Positions 48,385-58,357 of a DNA stretch of 64,000 nucleotides are shown one piece after another. Position 1 is the first letter of the stretch. Each line of letters starts with the position of its first letter. Made by a program: the position numbers and the translations under genes. The stretch is from assembly GCA_000733915.1 (NCBI GenBank), contig JPOM01000001.1:1860001-1924000 (forward strand), in the 5' to 3' direction. This DNA is from Caulobacteraceae bacterium PMMR1 (lineage in GTDB: Bacteria; Pseudomonadota; Alphaproteobacteria; Caulobacterales; Caulobacteraceae). Under the pieces are notes generated by a model that was not told the DNA's origin, made no database searches, and saw only the letters and a program-made list of their open reading frames with translations.

Positions 48385-49041
48385 TCAGTCGCGCGCCTCA
48401 GCCTCGGGCTGCGCGTCGAAGACGTCGTCCTCGTCGGGGTGGGGGGCGGGCTCGGGATCAGGCTCGGGTTCGGGCCGAGATCGGGGCCGGGCGGCGACCT
48501 GGGCGGGCGCCGCGGGCCTGGAGGCCATGACCGGACGACGCACGATCGCCTCGCCCCGGGCGAGCAGCCGGCGCGCGAGGGCGACGGCGCCTGCGGGATC
48601 GGGCTCAGGATCGCCCGGACGCACCAGCTCGAGATGGAAGTCCGGGTCGCGCAAGTCGTCGAAGACCAGCCGCAGGACGACGCTCGCCGCATCCGGCGCC
48701 AGGTGATCCAGGGGCTTGCGACCCTCGTCGCGGAAGGCGCGCGCCACGATCTTGTCGTCCAGCGCCAGCTCCACCCCGATCAGCTCGTCGAAGCCGAAGA
48801 CGAGCCCCGGGTCGCGTCGCCCGGAGACAACCGCGAGCTTGCCACGCGCGGTGGAGACGCCCAGCGCCTGGCCCCGGACCGGAGCGATCGCGAACTCGTC
48901 GGGCGCCGCGCCCAGCAGTGCGCGCACCGCGCGCTCCGCCCGCCGGCGGGGCTCCATCCACCACGCGAGCGCCATGGCCAGGAGCGTCGCGGCGACCGCG
49001 CCGACCGCCAGCAGGCCTGCGAAGCGGACCGCCTCGGGCAC
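48385..49041 (-). CDS. Membrane-anchored protein of unknown function
   Basis: The 218-aa product has one N-terminal transmembrane helix (about residues 6-27), a soluble domain with a conserved-looking FGFDELIGVELALDDKIVAR (about 82-101), and a Pro/Glu/Asp-rich tail from about residue 170. No known domain is certain. It follows xthA by four bases on the same strand and may be cotranscribed. Confidence 0.65.
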   Translation of the reverse strand: MPEAVRFAGLLAVGAVAATLLAMALAWWMEPRRRAERAVRALLGAAPDEFAIAPVRGQALGVSTARGKLAVVSGRRDPGLVFGFDELIGVELALDDKIVARAFRDEGRKPLDHLAPDAASVVLRLVFDDLRDPDFHLELVRPGDPEPDPAGAVALARRLLARGEAIVRRPVMASRPAAPAQVAARPRSRPEPEPDPEPAPHPDEDDVFDAQPEAEARD

Positions 49042-49045
49042 GGGC

Positions 49046-49825
49046 TCACTCCCTCAGCGTCACGACCACCGGCACGTGGTCGGAGGGCTTCTCCATCGCC
49101 CGCGCGGCCTTGTGCACCTCGCAGGCCTGAAGCCGGTCGGCCGCCTGGGGCGACAGGAACACGTGGTCGATGCGGATGCCGTGGTTCCGCTGCCAGGCCC
49201 CGGCCTGATAGTCCCAAAAAGTATAGGCATGGGGCGTCGGGCTGACCGCCGTCTGCGCCTCGGTCAGGCCCAGCCATTGCAGAGCCCGCCAGGCGGCCCG
49301 GGTCTCGGGCTGGAATAGCGCATCGTCGGCCCAGGCGGCCGGATCGTGGCAGTCCGCCGGCTCGGGGATGCAGTTGTAGTCGCCGGCCAGGGCCAGCGGC
49401 TCCTCGAGCTTCAGCAGCTCGGCGGCGTGGGCGCGCAGCCGCTCCATCCAGCGCAGCTTGTAGGCGAACTTGTCCGTGGCGATCGGATTGCCGTTGGGCA
49501 GGTAGATCGACGCCACCCGCAAGGGCGAGGGCCCGGAGACCACCGCCTCGATGTAGCGGGCGTGCTCGTCGCCGTCCTCGCCCGGCAGCCCCTGTCGGAC
49601 GTCCTCCAGGGGCGTCCGCGACAGGAGCGCGACGCCGTTGTAGCTTTTCTGCCCGAAGGTCTCGACGTTGTAGCCCAGGCCCTCGAAGGCCTCGCGCGGG
49701 AACTTCTCGTCGACGCACTTGATCTCCTGCAGGCAGGCCACGTCGGGCTGGGCCTCGCGGAACCAGGCCAGGACCGTCTCCAGCCGGGCGTTGATCGAGT
49801 TCACGTTCCAGGTGGCGATGCGCAT
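49046..49825 (-). CDS. xthA: Exodeoxyribonuclease III
   Basis: This AP endonuclease/3' exonuclease acts in base-excision repair. The 259-aa product has ATWNVNSINAR, CLQEIKCVDE with the metal-binding Glu, GDYNCIPEP, RIDHVFLSP and the terminal SDHVPVVV catalytic His. The ATG at 49825 begins MRIATWNVNSI; the open frame upstream is not conserved in style. Confidence 0.96.
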   Translation of the reverse strand: MRIATWNVNSINARLETVLAWFREAQPDVACLQEIKCVDEKFPREAFEGLGYNVETFGQKSYNGVALLSRTPLEDVRQGLPGEDGDEHARYIEAVVSGPSPLRVASIYLPNGNPIATDKFAYKLRWMERLRAHAAELLKLEEPLALAGDYNCIPEPADCHDPAAWADDALFQPETRAAWRALQWLGLTEAQTAVSPTPHAYTFWDYQAGAWQRNHGIRIDHVFLSPQAADRLQACEVHKAARAMEKPSDHVPVVVTLRE

Positions 49826-49893
49826 CCCGCCCTTGTGGCCCAGACTCGGGGCGAGGGCAAAAGGCCTCGGCGTCTGCGAAGCGCCGCGCGACG

Positions 49894-50822
49894 CTAGGCG
49901 GCCGGCGTCCCGATGCGCCTGATCTCCCACTCCAGCGGCACGCCGAAGCGGGCGAGCACATCGGCGCGCACCGCCTCGCCCAGGCCCTCGAGGTCGGCGG
50001 CGGTCGCCTCGCCCGGATTGATCAGGAAGTTGGCGTGCTGGGGCGAGAACATCGCGCCGCCGCCGCCCAAAGGCGCGGGCGCCTGGAAGAGCCGGCCGCG
50101 CCAGCCGGCCTCGTCCACCAGCCGCCAGGCCGAGCGCCCTTCGGGGTTCTTGAACGTAGAGCCGCCGGTCTTATCGCGGATCGGCTGGGAGGCCTCGCGG
50201 CGCGCCGTGATCTCGCCCATGCGGTCTTGCACCTCGGCCGGGTCGTCGGGCACGCCCTGGAACAGCGCGCCGGTGAAGATCAGCCGCTGGCCGGCGGCCG
50301 CCTCGCATCGGCGGTAGCCGAACCCCATGTCCTCGTTGGACAGGATCAGGCGCCGGCCCTGGCGGGTCAGGGCGTAGGCCTCGACCAGCACGTCCTTGGT
50401 CTCCGCACCGTAGCAGCCGGCGTTCATGGCGCACGCGCCCCCGATGGCGCCCGGGACGCCGGTGAAGAACTCCAGCCCCGCCAGGCCAGCCACCCCCGCG
50501 GCCTTGGCCAGGGCTGCGTCCAACACCGCGGCGCCGGCGTAAAGACGGCTCCCGTCCAGGGGCTTGATGTCGCCGAAGCCGCGCCCGAGGCGGACGACGA
50601 CGCCCTCCACCCCGCCGTCTCGGACCAAAGTGTTGGAGCCGACGCCCAGCACGGTCAGCGGCGCGCCGGGGTCCAGCCCCTGCAGGAAGGCCTCGAGGTC
50701 CTGCTCGTCCTGGGGGATGAACAGCACCTCCGCCGGCCCGCCGACCCTGAGCCAGGTGAACGGCGCCAGCGGCTCGTCGAAGGCAAGCCGTCCCCGGACG
50801 GGCGGCAGTCGCTCGCGCCAGG

Positions 50823-50826
<4 letters not shown>
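49894..50826 (-). CDS. murB: UDP-N-acetylenolpyruvoylglucosamine reductase
   Basis: MurB reduces the enolpyruvyl group to form UDP-MurNAc. The 310-aa FAD enzyme has [43 protein letters not shown], the active-site GGSTFKNP, and [10 protein letters not shown] near the C-terminus. The GTG start overlaps the murC TGA (GTGA). The next genes in a usual dcw cluster (ddl, ftsQ) do not follow. Confidence 0.96.
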
Positions 50827-52247
<1,421 letters not shown>

Positions 52248-52365
52248 GGCGGGTCCGCTTAGCGCCGACCGAGGGCGGAAGAAAGCGGACATCCTGCGCC
52301 CAGCATCCCTCGCCGGCCGAGGGCGGGCGCCTGACAAGGCCCGCCGGAGAGGCCATGTGCCGGGG

Positions 52366-53808
52366 ATGCCCGTCTCGCCGCACTATCTGCCCGACCCCCG
52401 CATCGCCGAGCTCGGGCCGGAGTTTTCCGATCCCGTGCGCCCGGCGGACTTCCCGCAGACGGTCCTGCGCTTCCGCAACGATCGCGCCGCCGCCAGCGTG
52501 GGCCTGGACACCCTCAGCGACGCGGAGTGGACCCAAAGCTTCGGCCGTTTCGCGCCCCTGCCCGGCAACCTGCCGACGCCTCTGGCGCTGCGCTACCACG
52601 GCCATCAGTTCCGCGTGTACAACCCCGACCTCGGCGACGGGCGGGGCTTTCTCTTCGCCCAGCTCCGCGAGGGCGGCGCGCCGGAGGGCCGCCTGCTCGA
52701 TCTCGGGACCAAGGGATCGGGCCAGACGCCGTGGTCGCGCGCCGGCGATGGGCGGCTGACCCTGAAGGGCGGCGTGCGCGAGGTGCTGGCGACCGCCATG
52801 CTCGAGGCGCTGGGCGTGCCGACCTCGCGCTCGTTCTCCTTGATCGAGACCGGCGAGGCGCTGGAGCGCAGCGACGAGCCCTCCCCGACCCGTTCCGCCG
52901 TCCTGGTGCGCCTGGGCTGGAGCCACCTGCGCTTCGGCAGCTTTCAGCGACCGGCCTTTCACGCGCGCGCCGACCTGATCGAGGCCCTGACCCGGCACGT
53001 GGCCGCGCTCTACTATCCGCAGCTGGACGCCGCCCTCCCCGTCGGCGAGCTCGCTCCGGCTCTGTTCCGCGCGGTGCTGACGCGCACGGCGGAGCTCTGC
53101 GCCCGCTGGATGGCCGCGGGGTTCGTGCACGGGGTGCTGAACACCGACAACATGAACGTGAACGGAGAGAGCTTCGACTACGGCCCCTACCGCTTCCTGC
53201 CGCGCAACGACCCGAACTTCACCGCCGCCTACTTCGACCACTCAGGCCTTTACGCCTTCGGCCGCCAGCCCGAGGCGGTGTTCTGGAACCTGCAGCAGCT
53301 GGCGGGATGCCTGACGCTGGTCGCCGCGCCCGAGCCCCTGGTGGAGACCCTGAACGGCTTCGGGGCGGCGTACCGCGATGGGCTCAGGCGCGCGATGCTG
53401 GCGCGGCTGGGCGTGAAGAGCCGGGACGAGGCGGCCGACATCGCCCTGGTCAACCTCGCCTTCCGCGCCCTGGCCGAGGGCGGCGAGGCCCTGCGCTGGG
53501 AGCCCTTCTTCTTCGACTGGTTCGGGGGGCCGGCGTCGGAGGCGCGCGCCCTGACGGGGCCCCGCGCCGAGGTCTATGCCCAGCCGGCCGGCCAGGCGTT
53601 TCGCAGCGCGCTCGCCGGCTTCGTCCCGGACCGGCCCGAGCGCCTGGCGGACCCGGTCTTCGCGCGCCCTGAGCCGGAGGAGCTGCTCTATCCCCAGATC
53701 GAGGCGATCTGGGACGCCATCGCCCGCGACGACGACTGGGCGCCCTTCCACGCAAAGCTCGACCGTCTCGAGAAGGCACGCCAGGCCTGGGACTTAACCC
53801 TGAAGTGA
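52366..53808 (+). CDS. selO: Protein adenylyltransferase SelO (YdiU)
   Basis: SelO is a pseudokinase-fold enzyme that transfers AMP from ATP to Ser/Thr/Tyr of proteins. The 480-aa product has the family stretch [38 protein letters not shown] with its Lys/Arg, and [26 protein letters not shown] containing the Asn and Asp metal ligands. ATG at 52366 ([16 protein letters not shown]) was chosen; a GTG three codons earlier is possible. A 6-bp hairpin CGCAGC/GCTGCG (53866-53883) after the stop is a weak terminator candidate. Confidence 0.93.
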   Translation: MPVSPHYLPDPRIAELGPEFSDPVRPADFPQTVLRFRNDRAAASVGLDTLSDAEWTQSFGRFAPLPGNLPTPLALRYHGHQFRVYNPDLGDGRGFLFAQLREGGAPEGRLLDLGTKGSGQTPWSRAGDGRLTLKGGVREVLATAMLEALGVPTSRSFSLIETGEALERSDEPSPTRSAVLVRLGWSHLRFGSFQRPAFHARADLIEALTRHVAALYYPQLDAALPVGELAPALFRAVLTRTAELCARWMAAGFVHGVLNTDNMNVNGESFDYGPYRFLPRNDPNFTAAYFDHSGLYAFGRQPEAVFWNLQQLAGCLTLVAAPEPLVETLNGFGAAYRDGLRRAMLARLGVKSRDEAADIALVNLAFRALAEGGEALRWEPFFFDWFGGPASEARALTGPRAEVYAQPAGQAFRSALAGFVPDRPERLADPVFARPEPEELLYPQIEAIWDAIARDDDWAPFHAKLDRLEKARQAWDLTLK

Positions 53809-53926
53809 GGCGCGCGCGCCACAGCCGGGGGGCGCAAGAGACTGCAGGGAACCCGGGGCCTGAACCGCAGCGCTTCGGCTGCGTTGCCGTCGGGTGGGGT
53901 GCGTAAGGCGGCCCCCGGAGGCGACC

Positions 53927-54202
53927 ATGAGCGTGAACCTGGCGATCGTGCCCCAGACCCCAGAGAGCCCGGCGGCGCGGGCGCGGCGGCTGCTCGCGGA
54001 GGCGAAGTCGGCCGCGATGGAGCAGATCGAGATCCTGGAGCGGGCCCTGGCCCAGGTGCAGGGGCTGTCGGCGGAGATCGCCGACGGCGGCGAGGCCTAT
54101 CCCGCAGGCGTGCGCGACGTCTGCCGCAAGCTGGCCGAGGACGTGGCGATCCGCGCCCAGACGCTGGACACCCTGGTGCAGCGCGGACGGCTGACGGCCT
54201 GA
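53927..54202 (+). CDS. Small helical protein of unknown function
   Basis: The 91-aa product begins MSVNLAIVPQTPESPAARAR and is almost wholly alpha-helical and charged. GGAGG lies a few bases upstream of the ATG. It ends four bases before the convergent MFS gene. No domain is recognised, and codon bias supports a real gene. Confidence 0.6.
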   Translation: MSVNLAIVPQTPESPAARARRLLAEAKSAAMEQIEILERALAQVQGLSAEIADGGEAYPAGVRDVCRKLAEDVAIRAQTLDTLVQRGRLTA

Positions 54203-54206
54203 GCGC

Positions 54207-55481
54207 TCAGCCCGCGCTCGCCGGCTCGAACCGGCGGTAGCGCCCAAGCGTCAGCAGCAGCAGCCCGCCCAGCACCAGCAGCCCCGCCGACAGCACCAGC
54301 GGCTGGGCGTAGGAGTGGGCGCGGTCGAACGCCTTGCCGAAGTAGACGGGCCCGAACCCGGCCCCCAGCGAGAAGAAGCCGTAGAGCAGGCCGTAGATGG
54401 CGCTGTAGCGCTTCATGCCGAAGTAGCGCGCCACCAGGAAGGCCATCAGGTCGTACTCGACCCCGGCCGCAAAGCCGATCATGACGATCGAAGCCGCCGC
54501 CCCCTCATAGCTCAGCCCGCCGCGGGCCAGCATCCAGCAGCCCGCCGCCGGCGCGCTCAGCAGCACGAAGGCCACCGCCGGCGCCCACAGGCGGTCGATC
54601 AGCCAGCCGCCGAGGATGCGCCCGAAGATCACGGACAGGCCGATCAGGGACGCCAGGCCGACCACCTGGGCGGGGCCGAAGCCCGCGGTCTTCAGGATGT
54701 TCTCCATGTTGGGCACAGGCCCGCCGACGGCGAAGGAGATGGGCAGGAACGCCAGCCCGAGCACCCAGAACCGCCAGCTCTTGATCGCGCCGGCGAGGGT
54801 GAGCCCCGGGGTGGCGGCGCGGCGGGCCAGCGCCTCGGCCCTGCGCTCGGCCGCCGAGCGGCCCCGCTCGCCCACGTCGTGGAAGCCCAGCCACGCCACG
54901 GGCAGGGTGATCAGAAGCGGCAGGGCCCCGATGACGACATAGGTCGCGCGCCAGCCGTAGCCGGCGATCAGCCACGCCGCGAAGGGCTTCACGAGGTAGC
55001 CGAAGAGCCCCGTGCCCAGCAGGCTGAGCCCCAGCGCCAGGCCCTTGCGCCGGTCGAAGCGGCTGTTCACCGCCCGCGTCCAGGTGACCGGCAAGGTGCC
55101 GGCCCCGGCGAAGGCCATGACCAGCCAGGTGGCGTAGAACTGCAGAAGGGACCCGCTGCCCAGGCCGAAGCTCATGAAGGCCAGCGAGAACAGCACCACC
55201 GAGGTCAGGGCGACGGGCCGCACGCCCGCCCGGTCGGCGATCCAGCCCACCAGCGGGCTCGCCACCAGCACGCCGTAGACCATGATCGGCAGGCCCTGCA
55301 TGACCTGGCCGAACGACCAGCCGAAGGCCCGCGCCAGCTCCGGCGCCAGCATGCCGATGGTGTAGAAGGGCACCGGCGAGAGCCCCAGGCCGATGCCCAG
55401 CATGGCGGAAAGCACCACCGGCCAGCCGCGGCGGAACTCCGCATAGCCGCCCACCCCCGCTTCCGACGCCGAGCCCGCCAC
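54207..55481 (-). CDS. MFS transporter
   Basis: The 424-aa product has about 12 hydrophobic helices in two halves and a loop-2/3-like GWIADRAGVRPVAL (about residues 80-93), the MFS signature. The character is that of oxalate/formate-antiporter or monocarboxylate-type family members (organic acid carriers). A 22-bp motif shared with two other sites sits 30 bases upstream of its ATG, so it probably belongs to the regulon of the nearby GntR protein and moves a substrate or product of that pathway. Confidence 0.85.
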   Translation of the reverse strand: MAGSASEAGVGGYAEFRRGWPVVLSAMLGIGLGLSPVPFYTIGMLAPELARAFGWSFGQVMQGLPIMVYGVLVASPLVGWIADRAGVRPVALTSVVLFSLAFMSFGLGSGSLLQFYATWLVMAFAGAGTLPVTWTRAVNSRFDRRKGLALGLSLLGTGLFGYLVKPFAAWLIAGYGWRATYVVIGALPLLITLPVAWLGFHDVGERGRSAAERRAEALARRAATPGLTLAGAIKSWRFWVLGLAFLPISFAVGGPVPNMENILKTAGFGPAQVVGLASLIGLSVIFGRILGGWLIDRLWAPAVAFVLLSAPAAGCWMLARGGLSYEGAAASIVMIGFAAGVEYDLMAFLVARYFGMKRYSAIYGLLYGFFSLGAGFGPVYFGKAFDRAHSYAQPLVLSAGLLVLGGLLLLTLGRYRRFEPASAG

Positions 55482-55510
55482 GCCGCCCCCTCTCCCGCCC
55501 TGCGCGGCGG

Positions 55511-55532
55511 AATGACCTATATCTATACCATT
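55511..55532 (-). promoter_or_regulatory. Predicted GntR operator, site 1 (MFS gene)
   Basis: Plus strand AATGACCTAT-ATC-TATACCATT. It lies 30-51 bases upstream of the MFS start codon. It matches site 3 (reverse complement) at 19 of 22 positions and site 2 at 17 of 22. It is a strongly AT-rich island in very GC-rich surroundings. Confidence 0.7.
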
Positions 55533-55590
55533 TGCGGCGGTTCACGCGTCCCTGGCAAGAGACCCCCTCCAGGCCCTCGCGCTTCAGGCC

Positions 55591-56673
55591 TCAGATGACG
55601 CCCTTGGCCGCCAGGGCGTCGATCACCCGGCGCTGGCGGGCGGCGTACCAGGCGGGGTCGGGGGCGAGGGGACGCCCATCCTCGCCCAGCAGGGTGTTGC
55701 GGGGCTGGATGTCGACGCTCGCATAGGCCTCGGTCCAGAGCGCCATGGGCTGGCGCGCGAGCAGGTTGCCCATGCCGGGCCGCCGCCGGAGCCGTCTCAG
55801 CGCCGCGATGTCGATCTCCGCCCAGGCCGCCATGCTCTCTCCAAAGCCGCTCTCCGCCAGCACCAGGCCCCGGGGGTCGACCACCTTGGAGCCCGCATCG
55901 GTGGAGGCCTCCGGGATGGCGATCCCGGCGATGCCCGCGCTGTTGGCCGAGACGACATAGGCGAGGTTCTCAATGGCGCGCGCCTGCTTGGCGATGTTCT
56001 TCGGCGTCGGCGCGAGACTGCCCACCTCGCTGGAGGAGTGCACGAACACCTCCGCGCCGCGCACCGCGAGCGCCCGGGCGATCTCGGGGTAGAGAATCTC
56101 CTCCGACGCGATGGCCGCGATCCGCCCGAGCGCGGTGTCCGCCACAGGGAAGAGGCTGTCGCGGCCATAGGCCTCCACATAGCGATCGTAGACGTCGTAG
56201 GGGCTCGGCGCGAACATGGAGACCAGCCGGCGGTAGCGCAGCACCACCTCGCCGGAGGGCGCGATCAGGAACGAGGTCTGGAAGTAGAGCCCCGGGAAGT
56301 GCGGGTCGCGCTCATAGGCGTTGCCGGCGAGGTGCACGTCCGCCGCCGCCGCGAGCTCGCCCAAGGCCGCGTACTCCGGCCCCGCCATGTCGAGCGCCGC
56401 CGTCTCGGCCCAGGCGAGGGCCGTCTCGCCCATCGGGAAGCCGGTCAGGAAATACTCCGGCAGCACGACGAGCTTCACGTCCGGGCCGATGAAGTGCTTG
56501 GACGCCAGGACCTGGGCGCGGACGCGCGCGAGGGTCGCAGCCATGCGGGCGCGGGCGGCCTTGGCGTCCGGCGCGCCATTGACGGCGTGGCAGGCGGTCT
56601 GCAGGGCGAGCGCGATAAAGGGCGCCGGCGGCTCGGCGGGGTGCGGCGCGGCCGCGCGGGGCTCAATTGGCAT
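55591..56673 (-). CDS. Nitrilase-superfamily protein with altered catalytic residues
   Basis: The 360-aa product has the carbon-nitrogen hydrolase fold. The glutamate site is present (LPEYFLTG, Glu73). The lysine site reads RYRRLVS, with Arg149 where Lys is expected. The nucleophile site reads AIASEEILYPE, with Ser190 where the Cys of the usual ICYExxxPE should be. The end of the fold (ALAVRGAEVFVH, YVVSANSAG) is intact. Either the chemistry differs, or the protein is a pseudoenzyme with a binding or regulatory role. The start is ATG at 56673, and operator site 2 is 18 bases upstream. It lies between the MFS gene and the divergent GntR gene. Confidence 0.85.
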   Translation of the reverse strand: MPIEPRAAAPHPAEPPAPFIALALQTACHAVNGAPDAKAARARMAATLARVRAQVLASKHFIGPDVKLVVLPEYFLTGFPMGETALAWAETAALDMAGPEYAALGELAAAADVHLAGNAYERDPHFPGLYFQTSFLIAPSGEVVLRYRRLVSMFAPSPYDVYDRYVEAYGRDSLFPVADTALGRIAAIASEEILYPEIARALAVRGAEVFVHSSSEVGSLAPTPKNIAKQARAIENLAYVVSANSAGIAGIAIPEASTDAGSKVVDPRGLVLAESGFGESMAAWAEIDIAALRRLRRRPGMGNLLARQPMALWTEAYASVDIQPRNTLLGEDGRPLAPDPAWYAARQRRVIDALAAKGVI

Positions 56674-56690
56674 AGCCGGCTTAGACCTTT

Positions 56691-56712
56691 ATTGACCCAT
56701 AGGTATACCAAT
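56691..56712. promoter_or_regulatory. Predicted GntR operator, site 2 (nitrilase-like/gntR intergenic)
   Basis: Plus strand ATTGACCCAT-AGG-TATACCAAT, inside the 100-bp space between two divergent genes. It is 18 bases from the nitrilase-like ATG and 61 bases from the regulator ATG. It contains GGTATACC, a perfect 8-bp palindrome. One bound regulator could control both directions, including autoregulation. Confidence 0.7.
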
Positions 56713-56773
56713 CTGCCGGGCCGGGCGGGCCGACGCCAGCCCCGGCTGAGCGCGGGGCGGAAGAGGCGCATCC

Positions 56774-57580
56774 ATGGTCGCAGTCCGGGCGCAAGGCATC
56801 GACGCGAGCCAGCTCGACCCCTCCGGGCCGACGCCGCTGTACCACCAGATCTACCTCATCCTCCGGGAGAAGATCCGCTCAGGCGCGCTCGCCGCCAACG
56901 CCGCCCTGCCCGGCGAGCAGGAGCTGGCGCGCGTCTTCGACGTCTCGCGCATCACGGTGAAGCGGGCGCTGAACGAGCTCGCCGCCGACGGCCTGGTCAG
57001 TCGGCACCGCGGGCGGGGCACCATCGTGGCCGGCGGGGCGACCATCCCGGTGGTGAAGGGCAGCTTCGACACCCTGATCGAAAGCCTTCACATCATGGGG
57101 CTGGAGACCGAGGTGGAGCTGCTCGACGTCGCCACCGTCCCGGCCGAGGGGGAGATCGCCGCGCACCTGGGGCTGGAGCTCGGCGCGGAGGTGCAGCGCG
57201 CGATCCGCCGGCGCAAGCTGCAGGGGGAGAGCTTTTCGCACCTGGTCACCTACGTCCCGGCGGCGATCGCGGCGCGCTATACGCTGGAGGAGCTGGCCTC
57301 GACCTCGCTGCTCACCCTGCTCGAGCGCGCAGGCGCGGCGGCCTACGAGGCGGAGCAGTGGATCACCGCCGTGGCCGCCGATCCGGGCGTGGCCTCCGCC
57401 CTGGGCCTGACCTCCGGCGCGCCCTTGCTCAAGATCGAGCGCGTGATGCGCGGCGCCAAGGGCGAGCCGGTGCAGCTTATCCACGCGCACTACCGCCCCG
57501 ACCGCTTCCAGTACCACGTCAAGACGCACCGCCGTCGCCCGGCGGGAGGCGGCCAGCCGGTCTGGCGCGACGAGGGCTGA
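56774..57580 (+). CDS. GntR-family regulator, HutC/UTRA type
   Basis: The 268-aa product has an N-terminal winged helix-turn-helix (about residues 20-88): PLYHQIYLILREKIRSG, LPGEQELARVFDVSRITVKR with the recognition helix, and the wing RHRGRGTIV. A UTRA effector domain follows (about 100-250). It should bind a dyad operator and release it on binding a small effector, normally a pathway metabolite. The three 22-bp motifs around it are the natural candidates. It is divergent from the nitrilase-like gene. Confidence 0.93.
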   Translation: MVAVRAQGIDASQLDPSGPTPLYHQIYLILREKIRSGALAANAALPGEQELARVFDVSRITVKRALNELAADGLVSRHRGRGTIVAGGATIPVVKGSFDTLIESLHIMGLETEVELLDVATVPAEGEIAAHLGLELGAEVQRAIRRRKLQGESFSHLVTYVPAAIAARYTLEELASTSLLTLLERAGAAAYEAEQWITAVAADPGVASALGLTSGAPLLKIERVMRGAKGEPVQLIHAHYRPDRFQYHVKTHRRRPAGGGQPVWRDEG

Positions 57581-57628
57581 GACGCGTTGCGGGCCCTGCG
57601 CATTCCGCTTGCCAGCCGCGCTACCCCT

Positions 57629-57650
57629 AATGGTATATGAATAGGTCATT
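57629..57650 (+). promoter_or_regulatory. Predicted GntR operator, site 3 (membrane protein-oxidase operon)
   Basis: Plus strand AATGGTATA-TGA-ATAGGTCATT, the same motif in reverse orientation (reverse complement AATGACCTAT-TCA-TATACCATT). It is 35 bases upstream of the ATG of the next gene. All positions outside the 3-base spacer agree with site 1. Confidence 0.7.
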
Positions 57651-57685
57651 TCGCCCCTGCGAGCCCTGAAGGAGCCCCGACCGGG

Positions 57686-58336
57686 ATGCTGACCGCGGCG
57701 TTTGTGCTGCTGCATGTGCTGGTCCTGGTCTATTGGCTGGGGGGCGACCTGGGTGCGTTTTATGCCTCGACCTATGTCTCCGACCCCAAGCGCAACCCAC
57801 AGGCGCGTCTGGCGGCGGCGGGCATCCTGGCCGGGGTCGACATGGCGCCCCGCACCGCCCTGATCCTGGCGTTCCCGACGGGGTTGACCGTCGCCTACAC
57901 CGAGAGCCTGATCGACATCCCCTGGGGCGGGCTGGTGATGCCGGCGATCTGGGCCGCGGCTCTGGGCTGGCTCTGGCTCGCCTGGGACATCCACCTGAAG
58001 CACCGGCCGCCCGGCGGCGCGGCGCGGCGGCTGGACCTCGCGATCCGCGTCGCAGCGCTCGCGGGGCTGCTCGCCCTGGCGGGGCTCATGACCGCCTGGC
58101 CGCTGTTCATGCGCCTGAAGCTCGTGGTGCTGGCCGGCGCCATCGCCCTGGGTCTGGCGCTGCGGCGGCTTCTGGCGCCCATCGGCCCGGCAATTGCGAC
58201 GCTGGCGTCCGGAGAGGCGAGCGAGGCGGCCGACCGCACCATCGCGCGGGTGCTGGGCGCGAGCCGGCCGGTGGTGCTCCTGATCTGGCTGCTGCTGCTG
58301 GTCGCCGCCGCGCTCGGCATCGCCAAGCCCGCCTGA
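57686..58336 (+). CDS. Six-helix membrane protein (CopD/DUF2269-like appearance)
   Basis: The 216-aa product has about six transmembrane helices, starting MLTAAFVLLHVLVLVYWLGGDLGAF. The early His in LLHVLVLVYWLGGD and the later helices with Arg/His between them (PRTALIL, DIHLKH) recall heme-binding or CopD-type proteins, but no family is certain. The start has GAAGGAG upstream. It is first in a likely operon with the oxidase and dehydrogenase genes, and might pass electrons from the oxidase to the respiratory chain; that role is speculative. Confidence 0.75.
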   Translation: MLTAAFVLLHVLVLVYWLGGDLGAFYASTYVSDPKRNPQARLAAAGILAGVDMAPRTALILAFPTGLTVAYTESLIDIPWGGLVMPAIWAAALGWLWLAWDIHLKHRPPGGAARRLDLAIRVAALAGLLALAGLMTAWPLFMRLKLVVLAGAIALGLALRRLLAPIGPAIATLASGEASEAADRTIARVLGASRPVVLLIWLLLLVAAALGIAKPA

Positions 58337-58357
58337 CCCGGACGGAGCCCCTCGCCC

